Shown here: piece after piece, positions 16,702-26,565 of the stretch
Layout: every line of letters starts with the position of its first letter
How positions within the stretch are numbered: the stretch's first letter is position 1
NCBI RefSeq assembly: GCF_002783505.1
Contig: NZ_PFGL01000072.1
Span: 1 to 49,841 of the forward strand
Length of the DNA: 49,841 nucleotides
Direction of reading: 5' to 3'
From: Shewanella sp. CG12_big_fil_rev_8_21_14_0_65_47_15
Lineage (GTDB): Bacteria; Pseudomonadota; Gammaproteobacteria; Enterobacterales; Shewanellaceae
Made by a program: the position numbers and the translations under genes
The notes under the pieces: model-generated
Database searches by the model: none
What the model was told of the DNA's origin: nothing
What the model saw: the letters and a program-made list of their open reading frames with translations, nothing else

Positions 16702-19515
16702 TCAAGCTAAGCGATAGCAACGACCACCGGCACTCTTGGCTTGATACATCAGCTGATCGGCCTTTTTCAACAATCCGATGGCGGTATCGCCATCACGGGG
16801 ATAGATCACTACACCTATGCTCACGGTGATATCAACATTGACTCCTTCTATGGTGAAGGGACTAGAGAGTGACTGCAGAATATTATCAGCAACTTGGGTG
16901 GCCGCATCGAGATCTTGCACACGATTTAGTAGGATCACAAACTCATCGCCACCAAAACGTGCAACCGTATCTGAGCCGCGTACCACCTTGCTCAACAACT
17001 GCGCCACTCGCACTAGCAGCTCATCTCCGATAGGGTGTCCGTAATGATCATTGATCTGCTTAAATCCGTCTAAATCGACAAATAACAGGGCAAAATGGGC
17101 CTGTTCCCTTTGGTGTGATAATAATGCCTGGGATAAACGATCGTCGAGTAAGGCACGATTGGGTAACTGAGTTAGCGCATCGTGGCTCGCGACATAGAGC
17201 AAGCGCTTTTCCGCCGTAAGGCGGCGAGTAATTTCAAGATTGAGCCTGCGATTAACGGCCAACACAGCGACCATCACAACAGATAACCCCAGTACACCTA
17301 AGAGTAAATAGCGTAACCATTGGATATATTGGCTGTTATCCGCTTCCACCGCAAAAGACACCCAATGGGAGTAGATCTGTTGTTGGCGCCTGGCATCGAT
17401 CTGCGCCAGCACTTTATTGATAAGCGGCACTAATGGCTTGAACTTAGGATAAACACCAATATGGCTGTGTTGATCGGCTAAGTCACTCAGGAGCGACATC
17501 TTAAGCGAAGGATATTGGCCCGCTTTAAGCTCAGAGGCCAAGGTGACGACTTTATCAATAAACACATCGGCATGACCATTTGCCACGGCAGCAAGCCCAG
17601 CTTGAGTATCAGGGACAAGCACGAGTTTGAGCGAAGGCTGCAACGCCATAAGTTGAGCGACGAGATGATAGCCTTCGACCACAGCAACCCTCTGTCCCGC
17701 TAATTGGGCGATGTTAAAGACTGACACTTGTTCTAGTTGAGACACTAACCCCCAAGGTGATGGCCAGTAGGCATCACTGAAGGCCAACCTTTGTTGACGT
17801 TCCGCAGTTTGAGCCACACTACCCGCCAAGGCTATCTCGCCCTGCTGCAGAGCCTGAATAAGATCATGCCAATCATCGAAGGCTACGGCGGTTAACTTAA
17901 GCGGTAGTTGTTCTTGCAGCAGCTTAGCCACATCGCTATTGATCCCTGCAAATGCCCCCTTCTCATCGGTAAATTCCATAGGAGACCATTGCTTGAGATA
18001 ACCCATTTTTACTTCCCCAAGGCCCTCAATATAAGCACGTTCGGCGGGGGTTAATGTAATCTGGTCATGGGCTGTCCCATTGAAGATATGATCCTTGGGA
18101 TTGAGCATCCATTTTTGCTCGATATTGGCGAACTCTTGGGGACTGATGTTGCTAAAACCGTTTGCTATCCGCTGAATAAGCCCGGGATCATCGCTGCGCG
18201 CTAACACATAGATATGGGTCGAGAACTCAAGATCCGGGTACTGGTTAAAATCGGACCAACCTTTGTTGAGCAGCAAATAATGGGAAGTCCATGCACCGGA
18301 AGCAACAAACCCGACAATTTCACCCACCCTCGCCCCAGCCACCATGGCATCCATAGTGTCATAGTAACGTAATGATACCTCTGGCAGGGACTTCCTCAGG
18401 GCGACAAGATAAGGTGCCGTCGGTACGACGCCTATGCGTTTCCCCTTTAAATCTCGTAAATCCGTTAACTGCTGTTGATAGAGAAATAAACGGCTCTTAA
18501 CCGTATAGAGTTGCCATACACGACTCAGCCCAGTTTTGAGATCATCGCTTTCAGGATAACCAATGTGCGCATCGGCCAAACCTTGGCGGACATCATTCAC
18601 ACTGGTGTTCATATCACCGGAAATAAAATCAATACCGATACCCGTTTTTTCAGACCACAATTGCCACATGTCGACATATAAACCGTGGGGTAAACCATCA
18701 ACACCAAGGTCCACAAAGGGTTCGACACCAAGCTGCATCGCGATGACCAGTCCGGCTTTTTGACTGTGATAGCCAAGCCAACGACGTTCCGTCTGCTGGA
18801 TAAAATGGGGATCTAATGCAGAAAAACCCTTGCTAATCTTATCGAGCAAGGCTTGATTACCTTTGAGCACGGCGGGAACAAACTGCATCGCTTTAATTTG
18901 GAGCCGTGCGGTGATAGGAAAGTTAGCCGAAATATCTTGGGATGACGAAGGGTCTTTCAAGTATCCCTCGAGTCCCGCAAACACCACAGTTTCACCCGAT
19001 GAGACACCCGCAAGCAATTTTTCACGACTTTCATAACGTTTAAAGACTAATTTGGGTTCGATTCGATGTAATTCCGCCTCGTGGGAAGAACCTGCAACAA
19101 TCCCAATCTGATAGGGAACCAGCTCCTTAATCGATTTTTTACCTTGCAAGGATTTGTGCAAATACAAATAAGTCCCCACATCGGCAATTGGGGTAGCAAA
19201 ATCAAATATCGCTTCACGTTCAGGGGTTTTACCCATACCCAAATGTACTTGGGCTTTACCTTGCTGTAGTTGCTCGAGTGATTCATGCCAATGGCGTGCC
19301 ACAAATATGACTTCCGTATGGGTTTGCTTAGCCCATTCTTTCCAGAGATCCACTAATAAACCACTCGGCTCACCGTCACTATCGACATACTGATAGGGAA
19401 AGCTGTCTTCTCCCATCACCACCACAAGAGGCATAGATGACGCATTGCTGGCCTGTCCAGCCATGCTCCAAAAACAACAGCACAAGATCACAATTAAATG
19501 GAGCACTAACTTCAA
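16702..19515 (-). CDS. diguanylate cyclase with three periplasmic substrate-binding domains
   Basis: A 937-residue inner-membrane sensor predicted to make cyclic di-GMP. A signal sequence (about 1-24) leads to three tandem bacterial extracellular solute-binding (family 3) domains at about 28-248, 249-474 and 490-725, then one membrane span at about 735-755, a short linker and a GGDEF domain (776-937). The GGDEF motif is intact at 855-859, with the product-inhibition RxxD site at 846-849, so an active, feedback-inhibited cyclase is likely. The binding domains suggest sensing of amino acids or similar small ligands, as in BvgS-type sensors. It is alone and divergent from cmoA across 149 bp. Confidence 0.9.
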   Translation of the reverse strand: MKLVLHLIVILCCCFWSMAGQASNASSMPLVVVMGEDSFPYQYVDSDGEPSGLLVDLWKEWAKQTHTEVIFVARHWHESLEQLQQGKAQVHLGMGKTPEREAIFDFATPIADVGTYLYLHKSLQGKKSIKELVPYQIGIVAGSSHEAELHRIEPKLVFKRYESREKLLAGVSSGETVVFAGLEGYLKDPSSSQDISANFPITARLQIKAMQFVPAVLKGNQALLDKISKGFSALDPHFIQQTERRWLGYHSQKAGLVIAMQLGVEPFVDLGVDGLPHGLYVDMWQLWSEKTGIGIDFISGDMNTSVNDVRQGLADAHIGYPESDDLKTGLSRVWQLYTVKSRLFLYQQQLTDLRDLKGKRIGVVPTAPYLVALRKSLPEVSLRYYDTMDAMVAGARVGEIVGFVASGAWTSHYLLLNKGWSDFNQYPDLEFSTHIYVLARSDDPGLIQRIANGFSNISPQEFANIEQKWMLNPKDHIFNGTAHDQITLTPAERAYIEGLGEVKMGYLKQWSPMEFTDEKGAFAGINSDVAKLLQEQLPLKLTAVAFDDWHDLIQALQQGEIALAGSVAQTAERQQRLAFSDAYWPSPWGLVSQLEQVSVFNIAQLAGQRVAVVEGYHLVAQLMALQPSLKLVLVPDTQAGLAAVANGHADVFIDKVVTLASELKAGQYPSLKMSLLSDLADQHSHIGVYPKFKPLVPLINKVLAQIDARRQQQIYSHWVSFAVEADNSQYIQWLRYLLLGVLGLSVVMVAVLAVNRRLNLEITRRLTAEKRLLYVASHDALTQLPNRALLDDRLSQALLSHQREQAHFALLFVDLDGFKQINDHYGHPIGDELLVRVAQLLSKVVRGSDTVARFGGDEFVILLNRVQDLDAATQVADNILQSLSSPFTIEGVNVDITVSIGVVIYPRDGDTAIGLLKKADQLMYQAKSAGGRCYRLA

Positions 19516-19664
19516 GTTGGGTCCCTAGTACCTAATGTACATGTAAAAATTTTGTTACCTTTGGCATATTAGACAAAAATTTATCGCAAATTACTAGCCT
19601 GAGACTTGCTGCTAATCAATGGGATTCGTTAAAATGCCGGGTTGAATTTTCGAGATAAACCCAG

Positions 19665-20396
19665 ATGAACGCTTCTCAAGATACGATCTACGCTCAACCG
19701 AGTGCACACATTAGCGATTTCCAGTTTGATAACCGTGTAGCAGGTGTCTTCAGTGACATGATCCGCCGTTCGGTACCCGGATATACGCAAATTATCAATA
19801 CCATAGGCGATTTTGCGAATCGTTTCGTCATACCAAATACGCAAATCTATGATTTAGGTTGTTCCCTAGGCGCCGCGACCTTGAGTATCCGTCGTCAGAT
19901 CCAAGGCCGTCAGTGTCGTATCATTGCCGTAGATAATAGTGAATCTATGATCGCGCGCTGCCAAGAAAACTTAAGTGCCTATGTGAGCGACACCGATGTC
20001 GATCTGGTTTGTGGTGATATCCGTGATATCGACATTCAGAATGCCTCTTTGGTCGTGCTGAATTTTACCCTGCAATTTTTACCGCCAGAAGATAGAGATG
20101 CACTGATCGCTAAAATTTATCGTGGCCTCAATCCCGGTGGAATGCTCGTGCTATCGGAAAAAATTCGCTTCGAGGATGCCCCCATTCAAACCTTGCTTGA
20201 AGAGCAGCATTTAGATTTCAAGCGTGCCAACGGCTATAGCGAACTCGAAATTAGCCAAAAGCGCAGCGCGCTGGAAAATGTGATGAAACCCGATACCTTA
20301 AATACACATCAACAGCGCCTCACCAGCCAAGGGTTTAGTCATTTTAGCCTTTGGTTTCAATGTTTTAATTTTGCATCTATGGTGGCCATCAAGTGA
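19665..20396 (+). CDS. cmoA: carboxy-S-adenosyl-L-methionine synthase
   Basis: CmoA converts S-adenosylmethionine and prephenate to carboxy-SAM, the donor for the 5-oxyacetyl modification of uridine-34 in tRNAs. The 243 residues match the family. The class I nucleotide-binding motif is YDLGCSLGAAT near 65, followed by IIAVDNSESMI, and LVVLNFTLQFLPPEDRD is the conserved motif IV region. Its stop overlaps the cmoB start by 4 bases (GTGA), so the two are coupled. Confidence 0.96.
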   Translation: MNASQDTIYAQPSAHISDFQFDNRVAGVFSDMIRRSVPGYTQIINTIGDFANRFVIPNTQIYDLGCSLGAATLSIRRQIQGRQCRIIAVDNSESMIARCQENLSAYVSDTDVDLVCGDIRDIDIQNASLVVLNFTLQFLPPEDRDALIAKIYRGLNPGGMLVLSEKIRFEDAPIQTLLEEQHLDFKRANGYSELEISQKRSALENVMKPDTLNTHQQRLTSQGFSHFSLWFQCFNFASMVAIK

Positions 20397-21385
20397 TCAG
20401 TTTTAGCTCATTTTACCAACAAATCGCCGATTCAAATCTGCAACATTGGCTCGAAACCCTTCCCAGTATTTTGGGCAGATGGCAACGGGAGCATAAACAT
20501 GGCAACTTACCTAAATGGGAAAAAGTGCTCAATAAGCTGCACTACCCCACGCCAGATCAAGTGAATTTTATCGATAGCGTCACCGTCGGCACAGGCGAGC
20601 AACTCAGTTCTGGTGAAAAGGAAAAGCTAGAAAATCTATTGCGCCTGTTTATGCCTTGGCGTAAGGGGCCTTTTCATATTCACGGTATTCATATCGATAC
20701 CGAATGGCGCAGCGATTGGAAATGGGATCGGGTAAAACAACATATTTCACCGCTCCATCATCGAACTGTACTCGATGTCGGCTGTGGCAGTGGTTATCAC
20801 ATGTGGCGCATGTTGGGCGCAGGTGCACAACGTGTGGTCGGTATTGATCCTTCCCCACTTTTTTTATGCCAATTTGAGGCGGTAAAACGCTTAGCGGGCA
20901 ATCACCATCCTGTGCATCTTTTACCACTGGGGATTGAAGAATTACCCCCACTCGATGCCTTCGATACCGTTTTCTCAATGGGGGTGTTATATCACAGACG
21001 CTCACCTATCGATCATTTGCTGCAATTGCGGGATCAATTACGCATGGGAGGGGAGCTAGTATTAGAAACCTTAGTTATCGATGGCGATGAAAATGCCGTA
21101 CTCGTTCCCGAAGATAGATATGGCAAGATGAATAATGTATGGTTTATTCCATCCGTCGCAGCCTTAATGCTCTGGTTAAAGAAGTGTGATTTCACCGACA
21201 TACGCTGCGTCGATATTGATGTCACCGCCCTTGCTGAGCAGCGGCGTACCGACTGGATGCCCAATGAGTCACTGGTTGAATACCTAGATCCGACGGATAT
21301 CACAAAGACGATTGAAGGTTACCCGGCGCCCAAACGTGCCACGATTATCGCGGTAAAAAACCAGCCAAATCAAGATCTAACCTAG
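20393..21385 (+). CDS. cmoB: tRNA U34 carboxymethyltransferase
   Basis: CmoB transfers the carboxymethyl group from carboxy-SAM to 5-hydroxyuridine at tRNA position 34. The start codon is GTG at 20393, inside the end of cmoA. The 330 residues are near the E. coli length of 323. The SAM-fold motif LDVGCGSGYHMWRMLGAGA is near 127, and the family-specific PWRKGPF segment and FSMGVLYHRRSPIDHL are present. The pair with cmoA is the standard operon. Confidence 0.96.
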   Translation: MISFSSFYQQIADSNLQHWLETLPSILGRWQREHKHGNLPKWEKVLNKLHYPTPDQVNFIDSVTVGTGEQLSSGEKEKLENLLRLFMPWRKGPFHIHGIHIDTEWRSDWKWDRVKQHISPLHHRTVLDVGCGSGYHMWRMLGAGAQRVVGIDPSPLFLCQFEAVKRLAGNHHPVHLLPLGIEELPPLDAFDTVFSMGVLYHRRSPIDHLLQLRDQLRMGGELVLETLVIDGDENAVLVPEDRYGKMNNVWFIPSVAALMLWLKKCDFTDIRCVDIDVTALAEQRRTDWMPNESLVEYLDPTDITKTIEGYPAPKRATIIAVKNQPNQDLT

Positions 21386-21432
21386 TGGATTTAAACACGT
21401 TTTTTCTATAACAGTTGCAGAATACCTGGCCT

Positions 21433-23271
21433 ATGCTAAGAACAACGTTAACCGCTAGTCTACTTAGCCTTTACTTACTGCCCGCTACTGTGGTACATGC
21501 AGCGCCAAGCCCTGTGCCACTGCTGGTAGAACAATGTTTGCGATTGCCCAGTATCGAGCTAACAAACGCCTTTGCCATTCTCAAGGATCGCAAAGTTGGG
21601 GCCTTAGAAAATGACGCTTTAGCCGCTGATACACCACAGGAACTGTCACTGGCGGAACAAGCCTTAGTGTTAGAACAACAGACCATAGGGCTGAATAATA
21701 TCAATGACAGGTTGAAGTATTACCGCAGTTTCAACCTCTCGAGCGAGGAACGGCAAGGGCTACTGCAATGCCAGTTACACTTAGCCGACACACTCAGCAA
21801 CTTAGTGGTTCAAGCTGAATTTAAACAGCTTTCCGCTGCATTAAGCCAAGGTAATCGCGAGCAAGTATTACTGAGTTCACAACTTAAGGCCTTGTTAAGT
21901 CAGCATTGGGATCTGAACTATAAAGCCAAACTGCACACAGCCCAGGCGAGTATTCGGCAAGGGTTGGCAAGCCAACAACTGAGTCTCGATATCCAAAATG
22001 TTCAATGCCAGCTCCCCACCGAGACGCAATACAACACAGGGGAAATAGACTTAGATGAGCAAACAAACGAGCCTAAGAGTGCCGATTTTTCAGGCACCAT
22101 TGCCCATTATCTGCTGAAACAAACCGATCCACAGTGTCGTCAAACCGTGTGGCAGGCCTACCAAGGACGGGCGAGCGAATATAACCAGACGGCACTGAGT
22201 CGCATCGCCGTTTTATGGCAAGAGGCCGCGACTGCCGCAGGGTTTAACGATTACGCCAGTTGGCGTTTGAATTCGCAGCAGCTCTCATCCCCCACGTTAG
22301 TTAAAGCATTTCTCGACAGTCAAACAGAGGCTATCAATGTTGCCCCTTGGGATCTTGGTCGACATTTGGCAATGCTGGACGCTGCCGATGGCCCAATATT
22401 ATCGACTCAGGCCATACTCAATGGAGGTTTTACGTATTTAGCCACTTTTGGACTTAAGTTTGAGCCCTTGCACCCTCAGCAACCGGGCACATTGCCAAAG
22501 CAGCAAATGGTTCGCGTCTACCATCAGCAAAGATTATTGGGTGAGCTTTATATTTCCTTCGATGAAGCACAGCATCGCAATTATCAACAGACACTGCGTC
22601 AAAGTGTCATAGGTCAGCAATTTGGGCAACAGGCCTTAGATCTCAAACCACAGCTCAGCAGTTACAAAGATATAGAGCAATTTACCCAAGCCATTGCCAA
22701 GGCCATCACTGCCCTTGCCCGGGGTAGCCACTTTTACCTCAATAATACCTTAGCCCCAACCATGGATAGCAATCAGCTACCTAGCCTGTGGCTAGCCGAA
22801 GTGCTACGCCATCAGCTTTTTCCACAGTTTGCAGCAGATTATCTCAATGAGCGGGGCTCACTTGCTAAAGCCTATGCAAAACAAATGAAAGTTTTTCGCG
22901 CTAAGGTTGCGTTAGATTTCCCCCAGGACTTAAGTACACAAAGTTACCCCGAGCTTAGTGCTGAGTTCGAAAAGAGTTTTGGCCAACCTTGGCCGCAGAC
23001 TAACCATTATCAATATAGCTTCAGTGCCATCGTCAACGAAGGGCCTCTCTATTATCAGTCCCTTTGGCAGTCAGCATTAGCACAGTTCGTCTATCAAACA
23101 ACCCTGAATACCCAAAATAAAGCCGATTTATTTCAGCTTCTGGTCGTCAATGAGGATGCACTCACCTTAAGCAGTCAGTTGAGTGCCTGCCTTGGTGATC
23201 CCATCGATCCCGCATCCCTCATTCAGAGAATGGCCGATGCCGTAACTGAAGGGCAAAACCAACCGCAATAA
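21433..23271 (+). CDS. exported M3-peptidase-like protein lacking the HExxH motif
   Basis: I start at the ATG at 21433 (612 residues); an upstream TTG is possible. A signal peptide (about 1-23, ending VVHAA) is clear, so it is periplasmic. The middle (RIAVLWQEAATAAGFNDYASWRL) and the C-terminal helix (GPLYYQSLWQSALAQFVYQT) resemble the helical scaffold of M3 oligopeptidases (thimet oligopeptidase / OpdA fold). No HExxH occurs anywhere. Where zinc should bind, around TALARGSHFYLNN, the residues are replaced. It therefore looks like a catalytically dead relative, perhaps a binding or chaperone-like protein. The family link is by eye and needs a profile or structure search. Confidence 0.6.
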   Translation: MLRTTLTASLLSLYLLPATVVHAAPSPVPLLVEQCLRLPSIELTNAFAILKDRKVGALENDALAADTPQELSLAEQALVLEQQTIGLNNINDRLKYYRSFNLSSEERQGLLQCQLHLADTLSNLVVQAEFKQLSAALSQGNREQVLLSSQLKALLSQHWDLNYKAKLHTAQASIRQGLASQQLSLDIQNVQCQLPTETQYNTGEIDLDEQTNEPKSADFSGTIAHYLLKQTDPQCRQTVWQAYQGRASEYNQTALSRIAVLWQEAATAAGFNDYASWRLNSQQLSSPTLVKAFLDSQTEAINVAPWDLGRHLAMLDAADGPILSTQAILNGGFTYLATFGLKFEPLHPQQPGTLPKQQMVRVYHQQRLLGELYISFDEAQHRNYQQTLRQSVIGQQFGQQALDLKPQLSSYKDIEQFTQAIAKAITALARGSHFYLNNTLAPTMDSNQLPSLWLAEVLRHQLFPQFAADYLNERGSLAKAYAKQMKVFRAKVALDFPQDLSTQSYPELSAEFEKSFGQPWPQTNHYQYSFSAIVNEGPLYYQSLWQSALAQFVYQTTLNTQNKADLFQLLVVNEDALTLSSQLSACLGDPIDPASLIQRMADAVTEGQNQPQ

Positions 23272-23366
23272 GCCCGCGCTTTACCCGTTGTAAATGCGGA
23301 ATTAATTGAAAAAATGATAATTAGCCGCCACTATAAGCCTCTATCTATCGTTTTTTTGAGACAATT

Positions 23367-24284
23367 ATGACTCGGGCTAAATCCACCCTAGAACAGTGGC
23401 GTATTCTGCAAGCCGTCGTCGATTTTGGCGGGTATGCCCAAGCGGCTGAAAAACTGAATAAGAGTCAGTCATCCCTCAATCATGCCGTAGCCAAGTTGCA
23501 GCACCAGTTGGGGATAGAGCTGCTTGAGGTTAAGGGACGTAAAGCCTATCTCACCCAGCAAGGTGAAGTGCTATTACGCCGTTCACGTCATGTGACCCAA
23601 GCGGTCAGCGAGTTAGAGCAACTTGCCAGCAATCTTGAACAGGGCTGGGAACCCACACTCACTATCGCCCGCGAAATTGTGTATCCAATGGAGAGCCTAG
23701 TCTGTGCCCTCAATGATTTTCTGCCCCATAGTCGTGGTACTCGCATTATCATTTTGGACTCAGTGATCACCGGGACCCAGGAGTTGATCCAACAGAATAA
23801 GGTGGATATTGCTATCTGTGCCGGCATACCCCCAAAAGGTTATTTATCCGAACCTTTGTGTGAGCACGAACTCCATCTTGTTTGCCATCCAAGTCACCCG
23901 CTCGCCGAAATAGGCACCCTCGATGACGATAAACTTCTGGCGCAACACCTGCAGCTCGTCATTAAAGATACTGGGGTACAATCTAATATTGATATCGGCT
24001 GGCTTAAGGCGGAGCAGCGTTGGACAGTCTCCAATTTCCATGAGGCAAAAGTGATCTTAAAGCAGGGAATTGGTTTTTGCTGGATACCTTCATTCCTTAT
24101 TCAAGAGGAATTGGCCTCGGGGGGATTAGTGCGCTTGCATTTGCAGGGCAGCCAAAAACGCCGCATTATCTTGAGTCTAGTGATCCCCAATCGCGATCAG
24201 CAGGGCCCTGCATCAAAATTACTCGCCTCAATGATCTTAAAACAGCATGAATTAAAACAGCACGGAATAGCATCGATGGAGTGA
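23367..24284 (+). CDS. LysR-family transcriptional regulator
   Basis: A 305-residue LysR regulator. The N-terminal winged helix-turn-helix (about 8-66) contains FGGYAQAAEKLNKSQSSLNHAVAKLQHQLGIELL in the standard pattern. The effector domain (about 90-295) has the substrate-binding fold with VDIAICAGIPP and a second lobe near HLVCHPSHPLA. GAGA lies shortly before the ATG. It stands alone in the same direction as the preceding gene and converges on the SprA-like gene, so the target is not obvious; LysR proteins often act on divergent neighbours, and there is none here. Confidence 0.9.
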   Translation: MTRAKSTLEQWRILQAVVDFGGYAQAAEKLNKSQSSLNHAVAKLQHQLGIELLEVKGRKAYLTQQGEVLLRRSRHVTQAVSELEQLASNLEQGWEPTLTIAREIVYPMESLVCALNDFLPHSRGTRIIILDSVITGTQELIQQNKVDIAICAGIPPKGYLSEPLCEHELHLVCHPSHPLAEIGTLDDDKLLAQHLQLVIKDTGVQSNIDIGWLKAEQRWTVSNFHEAKVILKQGIGFCWIPSFLIQEELASGGLVRLHLQGSQKRRIILSLVIPNRDQQGPASKLLASMILKQHELKQHGIASME

Positions 24285-24323
24285 GGGGCATTCATTCGCT
24301 CACAATATGCCAGTAATTGAGAC

Positions 24324-26198
24324 TTACGCACTAACATCAAGAAAATGAGCTTTTTGATAACCAACCGAAGTGTAAAAACGACTTGCACCACTGTCCATCT
24401 GCACTGGAGATGCTTCAAGACTATGCAATGCTGCCCGGTTATTCTGTGATTGTGTAGCATTAAAGGCTAATGTGGCCATTGGAGGCTCAACGCTATCAGT
24501 AATCACCCCATCTTCTATTGCCTTAGGTGAAGATATCTGCTCCGCTATTGTTTGTTTTATCTTATCAACCACTTCTGTTACTGGCGCTGAAGCCGAGTCT
24601 TGGGGCTGGGCAATGTTACCCGACGCATCCACCTCTCCCGCTACGCGAATAGTGTGCTCCTTTAGGGGGGGCAACTCGTCAATTTGGGCATCTGCACCAA
24701 TCAAAGTTTGGACGGTTTCTTGATCTACAATTTGCTTCTGACGTTCCTCAGCCAATAATGCCTTAGCTTCATCCATTTTTTTTAATGCTTCTGTGGCAAC
24801 GCGAATATCTGCACTAGAAGGATCAACGGGCGCCATTGCCGCCGCATAGACTTGTTTCATTTTATTGATCGTTGCTTGGGGATCACCTGGCACAGCGGAC
24901 ACATCAATTTGAACCTCGCCATCGATCGCATAACGTTGCCCATCCGCGCCCTTTTGGTATTTGAAACTGGGACTCTGGGCATATTGTCCACCGACGGTCG
25001 CATGGGCATGCTCATGGGCTTTGACTTCTATATCCCGTGATTTAAGCGTTGCTACCTGTGCTTCTTGCTGTTTAACAGCCTCTTGCTCTTCGGTTTGCTG
25101 ATGCTTCTCTTGAGCTAACGGAGAGGATTGCGTTTGCGTTGTATTTTGGGAGTCATCTCCTCCTTGGGCGTTCACTCGTGCCTGGCTGTTTTGCTTCGCA
25201 AATATCGCAGCTAATGCTTGCTGTTTTTCCTCCTGCTCACGGATAGCTTCCGCTTGCGCCGCTTTATCCTGTTGTGCCTTAACGTCTTTTTCACCATTTA
25301 CAGACTTGCCAAACACTGAGTTAAATTGATCCTGTACCGACTTTTGTTCAGTGTTTTGTTCGGCGTTATTTGGCTGTTGTTCAACGGGAGTCAAAGGAGG
25401 TTCATTGGGTGCAGAAGAGTTTATTCCAGAGACAGCGGCATTATTCCCCCTTATCTCCTCCCGAGAAATACCCGCGAAAACATCAGGTTTGATCACTATG
25501 TCTGAGGAGATTGGCTCACTCACTTGGGAAAAAACACCGTCCATTGGACTGAGTGACAAAGAAGAAGCCCCTGTCGTGGATGAATTTCCCCCTATACCAA
25601 TACCCGTGAAGGAAGTGATTAAAGGCTCGAAGGCCGCCACATCTGCGGCATCAATTGATGGGGCATATTGCGCCCCAAGTGTTACAGATGGTGTCACGGC
25701 GGCCGAGTTCGGCGTAGCAATCTGCCCTTCACGCATACCAGCAATGGAACGCGGGCCAGTCAATAAACTGAAACTCGCGCTATCTGAATGTAAAGCCGCG
25801 TTGGGTAGAAAAGTATCTACACTAAGGGCATTTGAGCGAGAGGGAATAGTTAAATCAGAGATCCCAGTGTCAGAGTCCGATAGCTTACTGACAGCAGAGG
25901 CATTCTCCGTCACTAAAACAGGGGAATGAATTGAGGCAACTGATTTAAATGAAAGAAGGGAGGCACGCCCAGCTTCGCCAGTGGCACTGGACAACAGTGG
26001 TTCAATCGGCCCACTCGCTTCAATTTTAGGAGAGCTAAATAGTGAGGTTGCAGCGGTTTGGGTTAATGCCGCTTGGCCGCTAGCTCCTTGATAAACCTTA
26101 TCGCCTTGATAAATCTTAGTTTGAAGCTGTGGCTTATCATGCCCTAAAAACGAAGAGGATGACGCTCCAACCTTGGATGATAGCGCCACGACAGACAT
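24324..26198 (-). CDS. SprA-related putative metalloprotease
   Basis: A 624-residue protein whose C-terminal half holds the SprA-related domain (Pfam SprA family, also annotated as CJM1_0395-type putative metalloprotease). The zincin-like motif is KAHEHAHATVGGQYAQSPSF, with HEHAH fitting HExxH, followed by the family's RYAIDGEVQIDVSAVPGDPQAT. A Gln/Glu/Lys-rich coiled-coil-like stretch (about 270-395) precedes it. The first 250 residues are low-complexity, Ser/Ala/Thr-rich and probably disordered. No signal peptide is seen. It follows a small gene by 5 bases, so they are one operon. Substrate and role are unknown. Confidence 0.78.
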   Translation of the reverse strand: MSVVALSSKVGASSSSFLGHDKPQLQTKIYQGDKVYQGASGQAALTQTAATSLFSSPKIEASGPIEPLLSSATGEAGRASLLSFKSVASIHSPVLVTENASAVSKLSDSDTGISDLTIPSRSNALSVDTFLPNAALHSDSASFSLLTGPRSIAGMREGQIATPNSAAVTPSVTLGAQYAPSIDAADVAAFEPLITSFTGIGIGGNSSTTGASSLSLSPMDGVFSQVSEPISSDIVIKPDVFAGISREEIRGNNAAVSGINSSAPNEPPLTPVEQQPNNAEQNTEQKSVQDQFNSVFGKSVNGEKDVKAQQDKAAQAEAIREQEEKQQALAAIFAKQNSQARVNAQGGDDSQNTTQTQSSPLAQEKHQQTEEQEAVKQQEAQVATLKSRDIEVKAHEHAHATVGGQYAQSPSFKYQKGADGQRYAIDGEVQIDVSAVPGDPQATINKMKQVYAAAMAPVDPSSADIRVATEALKKMDEAKALLAEERQKQIVDQETVQTLIGADAQIDELPPLKEHTIRVAGEVDASGNIAQPQDSASAPVTEVVDKIKQTIAEQISSPKAIEDGVITDSVEPPMATLAFNATQSQNNRAALHSLEASPVQMDSGASRFYTSVGYQKAHFLDVSA

Positions 26199-26203
26199 AG
26201 TAT

Positions 26204-26467
26204 TTATACCTTGATATCAATGATCGAGCCTATGGTTTCTGAATCGGTTTCAATCACTTTGGCCGATGCTTCACCTTGTCTTAATGACTCATTGGCAGAA
26301 AGCAATGCCGAGGTTTTATCGGTTTGTGCCACCTCTTTGCTGGGCTCTGTCTGAGTGGAGCTTTGAGTCGGTGTCGGTTTAGCCACATCGATCGTCGCTT
26401 GAGTCAACCCAGATTGAGCACTTTGCAAGCCCTGCAGACCGGATGAATAAGCAGATTGAATTTGCAT
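26204..26467 (-). CDS. small protein with flagellar-rod-like N-terminus
   Basis: An 87-residue protein. Its first 30 residues (IQSAYSSGLQGLQSAQSGLTQATIDVA) resemble the N-terminal helix shared by flagellar rod and hook proteins. The middle is Thr/Ser/Gln/Pro-rich and probably unstructured. The short tail ETIGSIIDIKV is hydrophobic. AGGAA lies 7 bases before the ATG. Five bases separate it from the SprA-like gene. No flagellar genes are nearby, so the resemblance may be structural only. Function unknown. Confidence 0.7.
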   Translation of the reverse strand: MQIQSAYSSGLQGLQSAQSGLTQATIDVAKPTPTQSSTQTEPSKEVAQTDKTSALLSANESLRQGEASAKVIETDSETIGSIIDIKV

Positions 26468-26565
26468 AACGGTATTCCTGCCCCTGTGATAATGGGTTAA
26501 TTATTAACCAAGCCTCCCTGAATGTACAGGTCTATCGCCGTTTCGAGCCATATTTTCTCTGGGAT

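Noticed and set aside
20649..21005. 118-codon minus-strand open frame inside cmoB
   Set aside because: Antisense shadow of the conserved CmoB SAM domain.
25351..25929. 192-codon plus-strand open frame inside the SprA-like gene
   Set aside because: It lies opposite the low-complexity Ser/Ala part of the real gene; the open antisense frame follows from that composition.
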